64,000 bases of DNA from Streptomyces sp. NBC_00285 (GCF_036174265.1 NZ_CP108055.1:9548001-9612000); one strand, 5' to 3'. Positions 44,365 through 52,964 are shown, numbered from the stretch's first letter. Numbers and translations are program-made. The notes: generated by a model from the letters alone, not told the origin.

Positions 44365-44556
44365 TCAGTCGTCGAAGTGAGTCTTGGAGCCCGCCGTGGA
44401 CGTGGTGGTCCCCAGTTCCCTCATCAAGGCATGGTCGCGGGCCGCGACCCGGCCGTCCATGAGCACGTTCAACTGCCGTCCGGAGTCGTAGACGTACGGA
44501 GTGGTCGCCTCCAACGCCGCTGCCGGACGTGCGTAGTTGAGCGCGAACGGTTGCAT
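44365..44556 (-). CDS. tgmA: Graspetide precursor peptide (putative ATP-grasp target RiPP)
   Basis: A 63-residue precursor. The leader opens MQPFALNYARPA and contains YVYDSGRQLNVLMDGRVA, both hallmarks of the ATP-grasp-target family. The C-terminal core is TTTSTAGSKTHFDD (residues 50-63): hydroxyl residues Thr50-52, Ser53, Thr54, Ser57 and Thr59 are followed by Asp62 and Asp63 as potential acid partners for cross-links. The ATG is preceded by GAGGGAGAGACG. It lies 17 bp before the ligase gene. Which pairs are linked cannot be read from sequence. A TATAAG hexamer on the same strand near 44644 may be its -10 element. Confidence 0.9.
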   Translation of the reverse strand: MQPFALNYARPAAALEATTPYVYDSGRQLNVLMDGRVAARDHALMRELGTTTSTAGSKTHFDD

Positions 44557-44688
44557 CGTCTCTCCCTCGCCGGTACTGCCTCTCGCCGACGGACGTCACC
44601 CCAGGACGCCGTCAGGTCAGCCGAGTTCCTTCGGCTTCCAGAGACTTATACGAATCGAACGAGTGATTGGTTTCCTCACACTGCGTAA

Positions 44689-45006
44689 TCACGGGCGGCG
44701 CGGTGGCTCCGGGTCCCGCTCGGCGAGCCGCAGCGCGGCCCGGTCGTCGGGAGAGACGCGCAGGGTCCGCAACGCGAGCAGCAGGACACCGATGTCATCG
44801 AGATACACCGGGTCCGGCACCAGATCGGTAGGCAGTACGAAGTACAACAGGGCGCCCCAGAAGACCCAGCGGGGCCCGGTGGGAAGCCCGGCCCGCCGCA
44901 GACCGCGCCGGGTTCGGACGAGCCGTACCAGCAGTCCTACGGCCACCGCCAGTGCCAGCGCCGCGAGCACCGCGGCGACGACGATCAGTGCTGTGGTCGA
45001 ATCCAC
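44689..45006 (-). CDS. YkvA/DUF1232 family membrane protein
   Basis: A 105-residue protein with an N-terminal membrane helix (TTALIVVAAVLAALALAVAVGLLV) and a DUF1232 domain with LLYFVLPTDLVPDPVYLDDIGVLLLAL, the conserved aspartate-proline segment. The function of DUF1232 proteins is unknown. GTG 45006 is chosen because GGAGGAGG lies 7 nt upstream; longer readings are out of context. Confidence 0.85.
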   Translation of the reverse strand: MDSTTALIVVAAVLAALALAVAVGLLVRLVRTRRGLRRAGLPTGPRWVFWGALLYFVLPTDLVPDPVYLDDIGVLLLALRTLRVSPDDRAALRLAERDPEPPRRP

Positions 45007-45220
45007 GGGCCGACCTCCTCCTCGGGGCGCCGTACGGCGCGCTGTCTCACGGATTCCCGCATCCGGCCCCCCTAAGGCTCGCCGAGGTCCGCCACTCACA
45101 CCCGTGGCTCATCCGAGTGGCACCTCGCCGCGTACCCGCTTACGAATTGGTTCACCTCAGTTTCGTGGTCGCACGCGGGGGGCGCACGGAGGCGACCGCA
45201 CTCATTGTCTGGAGCACAGC

Positions 45221-46216
45221 ATGACCACCGGCCCGTCAGCAGCTCACCCGAACGAACCCGCCATACCGATGGACCGGTCGTACGGCGATCCCGTCGGCGA
45301 CCTGGTGCGCGCCGCCGTGTCCGACCGTCCCCTGGAGGACGTCGTTCACCTGATCACGCTGCTGGAACAGTCGCCCCAGTACGCCCAGGCCACGGCCGCC
45401 GCTCTGCGCGCGGTCGGCGTGGACCGGTCCGTGGAGGACGTCACCCGGCTCGTTGCCCTGCTGACCCGGCCGCCGAGAGACGCGGACAGCGCCGACGAGG
45501 CGATCCGGGCCGCCGCCGAGACGCGACCCATAGAGGACGTCACCCGGCTGGTGGCACTGCTGAACCGGTCCGAGCTGCAGCCCCACTGCGGTCAGGAGGC
45601 GGTGCGGGCGGCCGCGACCGGGCGCCCCGTCGAGGAACTCGTCGAGCTCATCGGCCGACTGGCGGTGGAGAGGCCCGAGCAGCCGTCCTACGAGGCGCCC
45701 GGGTCGTACGAGTTCGCAGGCCGTCCGGAGCAGGAGATCGCGGGCCTGGACGTCTTCCCGGCCCCACCGCCCCATCCCCCCGCGCGACGACGGACCGCGA
45801 GGGTACCGGCCTGGCCGGGCCGGCTGGCCGCCCTGGCACTGCTGGTGTGCGGCCTGCTCTGCTTCCCCGCGCACCGGGACGGGGCGTCCCTGCGGGTGTA
45901 CGGCTTCGCCGTCGGGGTGTCCGCCCTGTGCGCCCTGCTGGCCCTCCTGTTGGCGATCCGGCCGGTCGTCGTGCTGCTCGCCCTGGCGGTGCTGGTACCG
46001 GCAGGCGTGGCCGCGGGCCAACTGCTCGACGGCCGCTTCCGCTCGGCGGGTCTGTCCCGGGCCCTGGAGCTTCCGCTCGCCCCGGCCTGGCTCGCAGGCA
46101 CGGTGGCCGTGTGCGCGTCCCTGGCCGCGCTGACCGCACTCGTGGTGCGCCTGGCGGTGCCGGCACGGCCCGAGAGCGTGCTGACGGAGCGGCGGATGGC
46201 TGAGGCGGTCCGATAG
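45221..46216 (+). CDS. Membrane protein with N-terminal VEDVTRLVALL repeats
   Basis: A 331-residue protein with two parts. Residues about 25-155 contain four copies of a roughly 35-45 residue helical repeat, each with a version of LEDVVHLITLLEQS, VEDVTRLVALLTRP, IEDVTRLVALLNRS and VEELVELIGRLAVE. After an acidic/Pro-rich linker come five or six membrane helices (RLAALALLVCGLLCF onward). The repeats are likely to form a helical solenoid on the cytoplasmic side. The family is not known to me. ATG start, with GGAG 7 nt upstream. Confidence 0.75.
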   Translation: MTTGPSAAHPNEPAIPMDRSYGDPVGDLVRAAVSDRPLEDVVHLITLLEQSPQYAQATAAALRAVGVDRSVEDVTRLVALLTRPPRDADSADEAIRAAAETRPIEDVTRLVALLNRSELQPHCGQEAVRAAATGRPVEELVELIGRLAVERPEQPSYEAPGSYEFAGRPEQEIAGLDVFPAPPPHPPARRRTARVPAWPGRLAALALLVCGLLCFPAHRDGASLRVYGFAVGVSALCALLALLLAIRPVVVLLALAVLVPAGVAAGQLLDGRFRSAGLSRALELPLAPAWLAGTVAVCASLAALTALVVRLAVPARPESVLTERRMAEAVR

Positions 46217-46265
46217 GCGGGCCGTGTCCGCGTACTGCGGCGTCCGGTACGGGAGTTGAGAACAT

Positions 46266-46299
46266 GCCCAGGCGTGGGCCCCCGGGCCCCCGCCTGGGC
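46266..46299. terminator. Hairpin between convergent genes
   Basis: Stem GCCCAGGCG / CGCCTGGGC (arms 46266-46274 and 46291-46299) with a GC-rich, partly self-pairing interior, between the repeat protein gene and the gene on the opposite strand. Confidence 0.5.
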
Positions 46300-46422
46300 C
46301 GACGCCATGAGCCGAACCCGGCTCGCCGAAGGGCTGCGAGCCGCCTACGAGGAGTCCTGGCGGCCCGCCGGCCGCTCCGGTGACGCGTCGCTCTCGGGGC
46401 CGACGCGGGAGGTTCCCGCGCT

Positions 46423-47538
46423 TCAGCTGATCTGCTGGTCCGAGTCGTCGTCATGGGCGGCAGAGGGCCGCAGGGTGCCCTTCCAGCGCCCGAACGTCCG
46501 CGACAGCTGCTGCAACGGTGTGGTGGCCTGCGGGTCCGCCGGGGGCAGCGGCGCCGGCGCGTTCTCGCGGTAGATGGCCAGGGCCTCGTTCGCCCGTTCG
46601 GCGGCCTCCCGGTACAGATCCCGGGACTTCGTCATGGCGTCCAGCGCCTCGGCGTACATCGCCACCAGCGCCTGCGCCCGTTCGACTTCCTCCGCCGGTG
46701 TGAGCAGCTGCCACTGTTCCCGCAGGGCGGTGACGGCCGCCTCGGCGCCGTCGGGCAGCGGCTTCGGCATCGCGGCGTAGCGCGTCACGGTGGCGATCAG
46801 CTCGGTGGGCTCCGAACCGTCCAGGAAGACACTGCGCACGGAGAAGTCCCGGCCCTCGTAGCCGGGCGGCACCGGCGTCCCGGGCAGCACCACGGCGCCG
46901 CCGCGCGGCACCTCCACACCGAAGTCCTTCACGGCCCAGTTCAGGACCCGCAGCTGATGCGGCTGCGCCCGGTGCTCGACGATCCGGTGGCGCAGGCTGG
47001 GCGGCAGCATGTCCGACAGCGGACGGCGGCCGCCCGGGCCGGTGGTCATGGCCTCGTGGACGACGACATGCACCGCCCAGCTGCCGCGCACGGCCTGCCG
47101 CAGCAGCCGCCGTACGTCCTTGTCCTCCTCGGGCAGGACGCTCAGCTCGCGCAGTCGCAGCCCCGTGTCGGCGTCACGGTCCCAGAAGACGTCCGCGTCC
47201 TCGGGCCAGAACATCGTCGCGGGCGACGGCCAGCGCAGGTCCCACGGCTGTTCCGCCTCGGCCGCCAGCACCCACTCCTGGCTGCCGCTCGACACCGGAG
47301 CCAGCGAGAGCCGGGCCCGGACGGTCACCTCGTCGGCGACCCGCCAGCGGGCCTCGAAGATCCGCTCCGGGGCGTCCGCGGTCTCGGAGGGTTCCTGGAA
47401 GTCGTCGAGGACGGCACTCTCCTTGAGCTGCCCCAGACTTCGGCGCAGGACGTCACTCGCGTCGGATCCGAGATGGCGGCCGCGGGCCAGCCAGACGGTG
47501 GAAGGTGCCGTGGAGTCTGCCGTGGGAGTGCGTGACAT
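46423..47538 (-). CDS. Conserved hypothetical protein, 371 residues
   Basis: A soluble protein of 371 residues not recognised by family. The N-terminal half is beta-rich with many aromatics (EARWRVADEVTVRARLSLAPV, PWDLRWPSPATMFWPEDADVFW). The C-terminal part, from about residue 290, is a long amphipathic helix or coiled coil (AQALVAMYAEALDAMTKSRDLYREAAERANEALAIY in two parts). No export signal or catalytic motif. ATG start 47538; it diverges from the PadR gene across 360 bp. Confidence 0.65.
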   Translation of the reverse strand: MSRTPTADSTAPSTVWLARGRHLGSDASDVLRRSLGQLKESAVLDDFQEPSETADAPERIFEARWRVADEVTVRARLSLAPVSSGSQEWVLAAEAEQPWDLRWPSPATMFWPEDADVFWDRDADTGLRLRELSVLPEEDKDVRRLLRQAVRGSWAVHVVVHEAMTTGPGGRRPLSDMLPPSLRHRIVEHRAQPHQLRVLNWAVKDFGVEVPRGGAVVLPGTPVPPGYEGRDFSVRSVFLDGSEPTELIATVTRYAAMPKPLPDGAEAAVTALREQWQLLTPAEEVERAQALVAMYAEALDAMTKSRDLYREAAERANEALAIYRENAPAPLPPADPQATTPLQQLSRTFGRWKGTLRPSAAHDDDSDQQIS

Positions 47539-47788
47539 GGGTCCATCTGTGAGAGGGGGCGGTGCTTGCCACGGCCAAGTATCGTCGCCGCCGGCCCGTG
47601 CGGACCAGGCGGGGTCCGGCAGCCGGACAGAATGCCTGCGTACGGCCCGGGGAAGAGGGGACTCGGCCGGCCGTCGGAGCGCGCGGCCGGTCCGGTCCTG
47701 GCAGCGCACACGGGGCGCACATGCTCCGCACCGGACAACCGCCTTTCACCCGTGCCCAGTTCGGTGCTCGGACGCCAGAATGGCCTCT

Positions 47789-47833
47789 CGAACAGGGCCC
47801 GCCCACCATCCGCTTCGGGGCGGGCCCTGTTCG
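47789..47833. terminator. Strong hairpin in a divergent intergenic region
   Basis: A perfect 16-bp stem (arms 47789-47804 and 47818-47833; begins CGAACAGGGCCCGCCC) with a 13-nt loop lies between two diverging genes, where no gene end needs it. It may end an unannotated small transcript or insulate the PadR promoter. The remaining intergenic DNA from 47539 shows no gene. Confidence 0.45.
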
Positions 47834-47866
47834 CGCTCGCAGGCCCGCCTCGTGTTTCGGCTCGCT

Positions 47867-47891
47867 GAATATATCGGCATCCGATATATTC
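47867..47891 (+). promoter_or_regulatory. PadR operator and leaderless promoter
   Basis: Perfect inverted repeat GAATATATCGG-cat-CCGATATATTC immediately before the padR-like gene; a rare AT-rich island. The right arm includes TATATT (47885-47890), a good -10 placed so that transcription would begin at or next to the ATG at 47899, where no Shine-Dalgarno is present. Autorepression by the PadR product is expected. Confidence 0.7.
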
Positions 47892-47898
47892 TTGTTTC

Positions 47899-48273
47899 AT
47901 GGCACCCAGGAACATGACACAGGCGGCGTTCTTCGTCCTGACCGCCCTCGCCGATCAGCCGCGGCACGGCTACGGCATCCTGCGCGAGGTCGAGGAGCTC
48001 TCCGCGGGAAGCGTGCAGATGCGCGTCGGCACGCTCTACGGGGTACTCGACCGGCTCACCGCCGACGCTCTGATCGTGCTGGACCGTGAAGAGGTGCAGC
48101 AGGGCCGGCTCCGGCGCTACTACCGCCTCACCGACGCGGGGACCGCGGCCCTGGACGCCGAGGCGGAGCGGCTGGCCGCCGGAGCGAGCGCCGCGAAGAA
48201 ACGGATCGCCCAGGGGCGGCGTGCCCCCGGCAGTGCCCCCACGGGCCGCGGACTCGCCGGAGGTCTGGCATGA
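47899..48273 (+). CDS. PadR family transcriptional regulator
   Basis: A 124-residue winged-helix regulator of the PadR family: QAAFFVLTALADQPRHGYGILREVEEL, then VGTLYGVLDRLTADALIV and RRYYRLTDAGTAALDAEAERLAAG. It is short-tailed (subfamily 2 type). The start ATG has no ribosome site, and a -10 element lies about 9 nt upstream, pointing to a leaderless mRNA. It overlaps the downstream membrane-protein gene by ATGA, the usual organisation for PadR genes that control a membrane protein or exporter. Confidence 0.92.
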   Translation: MAPRNMTQAAFFVLTALADQPRHGYGILREVEELSAGSVQMRVGTLYGVLDRLTADALIVLDREEVQQGRLRRYYRLTDAGTAALDAEAERLAAGASAAKKRIAQGRRAPGSAPTGRGLAGGLA

Positions 48274-49277
48274 CGACTCTGCTCGAGACCCGCTACCGCT
48301 CCGTCCTGCGACTGCTCCCGGCCTATTACCGGCGTGAGCGTGAGGAGGAGATGGTCGAGATCTACCTCTGGGACGTCGACCCGGACGTCCAGGACCAGAG
48401 CCGTCCCACCCTCGGCGAGGTGGCGAGCATCGCCGCACTCGCCGTGCGCAGCAGGCTCGGCGCGGGCGGCGCACCCCGCCGGTACGCCGTGCTCGGCTCG
48501 GCGGTCCGCCACTTCGCGCTCTTCGCGGTCCTGCTCCAGGCCGCCTCCGCCCTGGTCGACCGGATTCTGGCACTGACATGGGCGAGGACCGGCGGCGCGA
48601 GCCAATGGAACATCTTCGTGGGGGACTTCACCGGCCATGGCGTGCTCGCCGGTGCCGTCGCGGTCGCCCGATGGGTCCTGCCGCTGCTGTGGACGGTGGC
48701 CTACTTCGCCCTGCTGCGCGACCACCGGCGCCTCGCCCGGGTGTCCGCACTGGGCGCGGCTGTGCCGACGCTCTTTCCGCTGATCCAGATCTGGACCCTC
48801 GGCTTCGCTCCCTCGGACTCCGCCTACGTCGCCGCCGCCGCGCTGCTGGCCTGGTCGTCGGCGCTCACCCTGTGTGCGTCCCACCACCGGGACGCGCCGC
48901 CGGCGACCCTGCCCGCGGGAACCCCCGGGTTGGTCCTGGCCGCGTCCTGTGTGCTCATGGGCGGGTCCATCGTGGCGCTGCCCGACGGGGTCGACACGGC
49001 CTGGGCCCTCGTCACGTGCTACCTCGCGGCGGCCCTCGCCTGGCTGCTGTACCGGGCCCGGAGCGCGGACCGCGTCCCGGTCGCAGGCGGCGCCGCCGCC
49101 CTCGCGGCGCTCGGCCTGCTCCTCCTGGCGGTCCGGATCACCGCCGTCTACCCCTGGCTCGACGTCCTGCCCGGGACGCTGCGCGTGGGGGTCCTCACCC
49201 AGGTGGCCGCCCTCGTGGTGCTGACCGCCGCGCTGGCCGTCGTGAGCGGTCGCGACCTGCTCAGCCGTGGTAGGTGA
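48270..49277 (+). CDS. Polytopic membrane protein co-transcribed with PadR
   Basis: A 335-residue membrane protein. The first 60 residues (ETRYRSVLRLLPAYYRREREEEMVEIYLWD) match the soluble helical prefix often seen on PadR-linked permeases, followed by about eight hydrophobic segments. No ATPase or known transport motif. Start overlaps the PadR stop by 4 nt. Its last 17 bp overlap the lamin-tail gene on the other strand. Confidence 0.78.
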   Translation: MTTLLETRYRSVLRLLPAYYRREREEEMVEIYLWDVDPDVQDQSRPTLGEVASIAALAVRSRLGAGGAPRRYAVLGSAVRHFALFAVLLQAASALVDRILALTWARTGGASQWNIFVGDFTGHGVLAGAVAVARWVLPLLWTVAYFALLRDHRRLARVSALGAAVPTLFPLIQIWTLGFAPSDSAYVAAAALLAWSSALTLCASHHRDAPPATLPAGTPGLVLAASCVLMGGSIVALPDGVDTAWALVTCYLAAALAWLLYRARSADRVPVAGGAAALAALGLLLLAVRITAVYPWLDVLPGTLRVGVLTQVAALVVLTAALAVVSGRDLLSRGR

Positions 49278-49755
49278 TGTACCCGTTGCCGTCCGGGTCG
49301 TTGGCGCTCGCGGTGTACGCGTGAGTGTCGGCATGCGCGCCCGAGGGCTTGTAGAGGCGGATCGTGTCCTTGTCGTTGTTCCAGATGAAGTTGCAGTTGT
49401 TGCGGTAGACGACGTTGTGCGCGTCGGAGTCGGTGCCGCGGCCGCCGCGCAGCTTGACGTAGTCGCCGGGCTGGAGCGTGTGGTTCTTCGTGAACGTGAA
49501 CTTGTTGGTGCTGGTGGAGTCCCTGACGACGTACCCCTTGAGGTTCACCGTCGCGGTCCGTGAGTAGTTCTTGATCGTCAGGTACTCCTCGTCGGTGTTG
49601 CCGGTGGCGCAACTGTTGGAGTCCCGGCCCGGGGCGTCGTACTGCACGCCCTTGATCTTCAGCGCCGACGAGTACTCGGCGGCGTGGGCCGGGATCGTGG
49701 CCAGCACGGTCAGCGCGCCCGCGGCCGCGACGGCGGCTATGTGTCCTCTGCGCAT
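49261..49755 (-). CDS. Secreted lamin-tail-domain protein
   Basis: A 164-residue exported protein: a Sec signal (RRGHIAAVAAAGALTVLATIPAHA, cleavage after about residue 25) and a single lamin-tail domain with DEEYLTIKNYSRTATVNLKGYVVRDST, TLQPGDYVKLRGGRGTD and NDKDTIRLYKPSG. Two Cys (in NSCATG and RNNCNF) could form a disulfide. Lamin-tail domains in secreted bacterial proteins may mediate binding to surfaces or nucleic acids; the partner is unknown. The ATG at 49755 is set by GGGGGGCT upstream and by the signal peptide. Confidence 0.85.
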   Translation of the reverse strand: MRRGHIAAVAAAGALTVLATIPAHAAEYSSALKIKGVQYDAPGRDSNSCATGNTDEEYLTIKNYSRTATVNLKGYVVRDSTSTNKFTFTKNHTLQPGDYVKLRGGRGTDSDAHNVVYRNNCNFIWNNDKDTIRLYKPSGAHADTHAYTASANDPDGNGYITYHG

Positions 49756-49837
49756 GGAAAAGCCCCCCTGTGAAGGTCTGGTGAAGACGACCTGGAGCGT
49801 ATACAACGCGGAGCACCAAGGGGGCTTTTCGGTTGAA

Positions 49838-51214
49838 TCAGTAACCTACTCGGAATGTGGCGTCCTGCTTCTCGGTGGTCGTGGAGATCGGGTCGATGCG
49901 CAGGACGTAGTCGGAGTGCCGGATGTAGCGGGTCGGGTTGTTGTAGGAGCGGAAGGAGGCCCAGCTCGCGTCCGCAAGGCCCGCCGTGCGGTAGAAGGTC
50001 GCGTCACCGGCGAACGTCGACGTGCCGTCGTTGACGTCCAGTTGGAGTGCGTAGTTGTAGTGCCGCAGGTAGCGCGTGGGGTAGTTGACCGACCGGAAGG
50101 AGACGCCGGAGCTGTCGGCGAGGCCCGGGACGAGGGTCCACAGGGAGTCCTTGTAGGGCTCGACGGGGTACTCGTCGATGCGGCCCACGTAGTTGGAGTG
50201 ACGGACGTAACGGGCCGGGTAGTTGTAGGACTTGAGCCTGTTCCATGCGGGTGCGCCCCACTTGGTGAGCAGGTTGTTGTACTCGGCCGTGGTGATCGTC
50301 GTGATGCCGCAGTGCTTGGAGTTGACCGGCTGGGTGTAGGTCTTCTGGTCCAGGGCGGTCCAGGTCCCGGTGGCGGGGCTGCTCGACTGCCAGGCGTAGA
50401 AGACGCCGTTGGGTGTGTAGGTGTCGCCCCACAGCCACCAGGTGCCCGACGTCAGGGACTTGACCACGGTCGGGGCCTCGGTGCCGCCGTGCGCCACGCC
50501 CGCGCTGTACTCGGTGAAGCTGCCCGGGTTCAGGGAGGTGGACCTGGCGCTGACCAGGGTCTGGTTCTTCTTGAAGTAGAGGTAGTTGTAGCCGCTCACG
50601 CCGACGGCCATGTCGCCGTCGATCACGTCGTAGCCGGGGTCGAAGAAGACCTGTGGGGCGGAGGCGGTGACGAAGTCGCTGGTGTAGTTGACCATGATCA
50701 CGTTGTGGCCGCTGCTGTTGACCGAGGAGTAGATGACCGCGTACTGGCCGCGGCCGGCGTCCCAGAACGCCTCGGGTGCCCAGCTGTGGGTGGTCATGTC
50801 GTGCAGCTTGAGGCGCCGGTAGCCGGTGAACGTGCGCAGGTCGGCGGAGTCCCAGACGTGGATGTACTGGCTGTTGTAGCTCCAGTCGGTGCCCTTGAGG
50901 TCGGTGGCGAGGACCACGAACGTGCCGTCCTGCTTGCGCATCAGGAACGGGTCGCGCAGGCCCAGGGCGCCGGCGGTGGGGGTGACCAGCGGGTTGTTCT
51001 GGTTGAGCGGCGTCCAGTTCAGCCCGTCGGGGCTGACGGCCAGGTGCAGGCCGTAGTCGGTGCCGTCGCCGAGGTTGGTCGACTCGGTGAAGTAGACCAT
51101 CGCGTACGCCGAGTCCGCGGCGTGGGCCGTTCCGGAGCCGAGGGTCAGGGCCAGGGGGACGGCGGCGGTCATGCCGAGCAGGCCACGACGGGACAGGTGG
51201 GGGTGTGCGCTCAT
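49838..51214 (-). CDS. GH43 family glycosidase with AbfB-like (CBM42) domain
   Basis: A 458-residue secreted enzyme. A Tat-like signal (LSRRGLLGMTAAVPLALTL) precedes a five-bladed beta-propeller: GLRDPFLMRKQDGTFVVLATD holds the likely Asp base region, HSWAPEAFWD and VIDGDMAV follow, and GGTEAPTVVKS contains the probable general acid Glu. From about residue 330 the C-terminal AbfB/CBM42 beta-trefoil shows its three repeats (SYNYPARYVRHSNYVGRI, SVNYPTRYLRHYNYALQL, SYNNPTRYIRHSDYVLRI), which bind arabinofuranose side chains. It should act on arabinose-substituted plant polymers. A good promoter lies 75 bp upstream. Confidence 0.9.
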   Translation of the reverse strand: MSAHPHLSRRGLLGMTAAVPLALTLGSGTAHAADSAYAMVYFTESTNLGDGTDYGLHLAVSPDGLNWTPLNQNNPLVTPTAGALGLRDPFLMRKQDGTFVVLATDLKGTDWSYNSQYIHVWDSADLRTFTGYRRLKLHDMTTHSWAPEAFWDAGRGQYAVIYSSVNSSGHNVIMVNYTSDFVTASAPQVFFDPGYDVIDGDMAVGVSGYNYLYFKKNQTLVSARSTSLNPGSFTEYSAGVAHGGTEAPTVVKSLTSGTWWLWGDTYTPNGVFYAWQSSSPATGTWTALDQKTYTQPVNSKHCGITTITTAEYNNLLTKWGAPAWNRLKSYNYPARYVRHSNYVGRIDEYPVEPYKDSLWTLVPGLADSSGVSFRSVNYPTRYLRHYNYALQLDVNDGTSTFAGDATFYRTAGLADASWASFRSYNNPTRYIRHSDYVLRIDPISTTTEKQDATFRVGY

Positions 51215-51287
51215 CTTGTTCTCCAAGGTGACGTGCGGGGGCACCTCAATGACCGGTATTTCGAACAGAGTTCGGTAAATCGATCAG

Positions 51288-51316
51288 AAAGTAGGCCCTG
51301 GCCATGAGCGCGTCAA
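51288..51316 (-). promoter_or_regulatory. Promoter of the GH43 gene
   Basis: On the minus strand TTGACG (51316-51311) and TACTTT (51293-51288) are separated by exactly 17 nt, upstream of the GH43 start. A short inverted repeat CGAAC-aga-GTTCG (51262-51274) lies just past the expected transcription start and could be an operator. Confidence 0.6.
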
Positions 51317-51383
51317 TCGTCCTGCCAGTACTTTGTGATTTCTGTGCACCCGGGGCACGGTGACGTGCCCCGGGGCGGGTGGG

Positions 51384-52724
51384 TCAGCGCTGGGTGTAGA
51401 TGAAGCCGATCTTGTCGACCTCGTCGGCGGCGCGTCCGTGGAACCCGGCGATCTGCCAGCCGGACGGGGCGGTGCGGGTCACGCAGTCCGAAGTCGTGGT
51501 GCCGCCGGCCAGCGTACGGCCCAGGTTGGTGGTGAACTTGGCGTAGAAGATCCGCGTGTGACCGTCCTTGTCGGCCTGGCAGAGGTTCGCCGTCGTCACG
51601 TACTCACTGCTGCCGAGCGTCAGGGAGGACGCGGTGCCGCCGGTGCCGCCGTGGGCGAGCGTGGTGCCGTTCGCCAGGGTCAGGTTCATCTGGTCGACGC
51701 GGGCGCCGGCCCGCAGGCCGATGGTGGTGGCGCGGGCGCCGGCGGGGACGCTGGTGATGTCGTTGTAGTAGTCGCCGTGCGGGCCGCCGTACTGGTCGCT
51801 GAGCTGGTAGGCGGCGCTGCGCGACCAGGTGAAGCCGACGGTGACCGGGTCGTGGTCGGAGAGCATGAGGCCGGCGTCTGTGAGGAACTTGGCGTGCTCG
51901 TTGTTGTACGACGTGGCGTTGAGCGAGACGAGTTTGCTGCTGCGGTAGAGGACCTTGTCGACGACCTCGCAGGTGTTGGGGACGGTGGCCCCGGTCTGGT
52001 CGCAGACCAGGGCGTCGCTGCCCTTGGTGGGCGGGGTGCCGCCGCGGATGAGCTTCACCCAGGCGTCCGTGAGGCCGTTGGCGGCGCCGAACTCGGCGAT
52101 GGTGTCGGCGCTGCGGGTGTAGCGGGTGTTGGTGTCGCCCATGACCACGACAGCGTTGCCGGCCGAGTGGCTGTTGATGAAGGCGGTGAGCTGGTTGAGG
52201 TTGTCGGCGCGTGAGGCCTCGTCGCCGTCGTTGGTGCCGGCGTTGGTGTGCAGGTTGTAGAAGTCGACGTAGACGCCGTCGGCCAGGCGCTCGCGCATGA
52301 AGCTGAAGCCCTTGGGGGTCAGGCAGTCACCCGAGTCGATCTGGCACGAGTTCCAGTGCACCCGCTCGAAGTCGTCCTCGTCATACGGGATTTTGGACAG
52401 TGTGTTGAGACCGCTGCCGATGCCGGCGCCACCGCTGGTGGGGGTGCGGTAGGCGTGGTTCGTGTCGCCCGCGTAGAGGTAGGAGTGGTAGTTGAAGTCC
52501 TCCTCCACATGGACGATGTCGTACGGCGCTATGCGCTGGCCGATCGCCGTGGTGCTGGTGTCGCGCGGGGTCGACGCGCTGGAGAGGGCCGAGGGCAGGC
52601 CGGCCACGTTGTAGGTGAGGACGTTGAAGCTGCCCGAGTCGGCCGCCGAGGCGGACGGGGCCGCCACGGTGAGTCCGCCGAGCACGGCGGTGGTCGCCGC
52701 CAGAGCGGCGAAGAGTCTGCGCAT
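51384..52724 (-). CDS. Secreted endonuclease/exonuclease/phosphatase-fold enzyme with jacalin-like domain
   Basis: A 446-residue exported protein: Sec signal (RRLFAALAATTAVLGGLTVAAPSASA), an EEP domain at about 32-295 and a C-terminal lectin-like domain. The EEP core has FNVLTYNVAGLP, VVVMGDTNTRYT (GDxN) and LMLSDHDPVTVGF (SDH), so a metal-dependent phosphodiesterase such as a sphingomyelinase-like or nuclease activity is likely. The tail (QYGGPHGDYYNDI, LRAGARVDQMNLTLANG, GGTGG) resembles a jacalin-type beta-prism that binds glycans. RBS is GGAGACACTCCCC-type upstream of ATG. It precedes the GH43 gene on the same strand. Confidence 0.85.
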   Translation of the reverse strand: MRRLFAALAATTAVLGGLTVAAPSASAADSGSFNVLTYNVAGLPSALSSASTPRDTSTTAIGQRIAPYDIVHVEEDFNYHSYLYAGDTNHAYRTPTSGGAGIGSGLNTLSKIPYDEDDFERVHWNSCQIDSGDCLTPKGFSFMRERLADGVYVDFYNLHTNAGTNDGDEASRADNLNQLTAFINSHSAGNAVVVMGDTNTRYTRSADTIAEFGAANGLTDAWVKLIRGGTPPTKGSDALVCDQTGATVPNTCEVVDKVLYRSSKLVSLNATSYNNEHAKFLTDAGLMLSDHDPVTVGFTWSRSAAYQLSDQYGGPHGDYYNDITSVPAGARATTIGLRAGARVDQMNLTLANGTTLAHGGTGGTASSLTLGSSEYVTTANLCQADKDGHTRIFYAKFTTNLGRTLAGGTTTSDCVTRTAPSGWQIAGFHGRAADEVDKIGFIYTQR

Positions 52725-52964
52725 GGGGAGTGTCTCCTGATGGAGTGGCGCGGGTGAGTGGTGCGAGCGGGACAGAAGTTACCGCCGGTCATCCCAGGTT
52801 GTCGCCGTCTCGCACGTATCTGGATCGTCAATTTGCCTAAGGCTGAGCGACGTTGGGGCCCCGCGCTCGCCGACGTTCATCTCCGCGTCACGCGCCGTGG
52901 CTGAATCCCGGCCCCGCGGACGCCGTGGCTCCAGATCAATAAGAGTTGTGGAATTTCTGCGCGG

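Noticed and set aside
51262..51274. CGAAC-N3-GTTCG resembling an SOS (LexA) box
   Set aside because: The actinobacterial LexA box needs a 4-nt spacer and TCGAAC/GTTCGA arms; spacing here is one short and the gene is a glycosidase.
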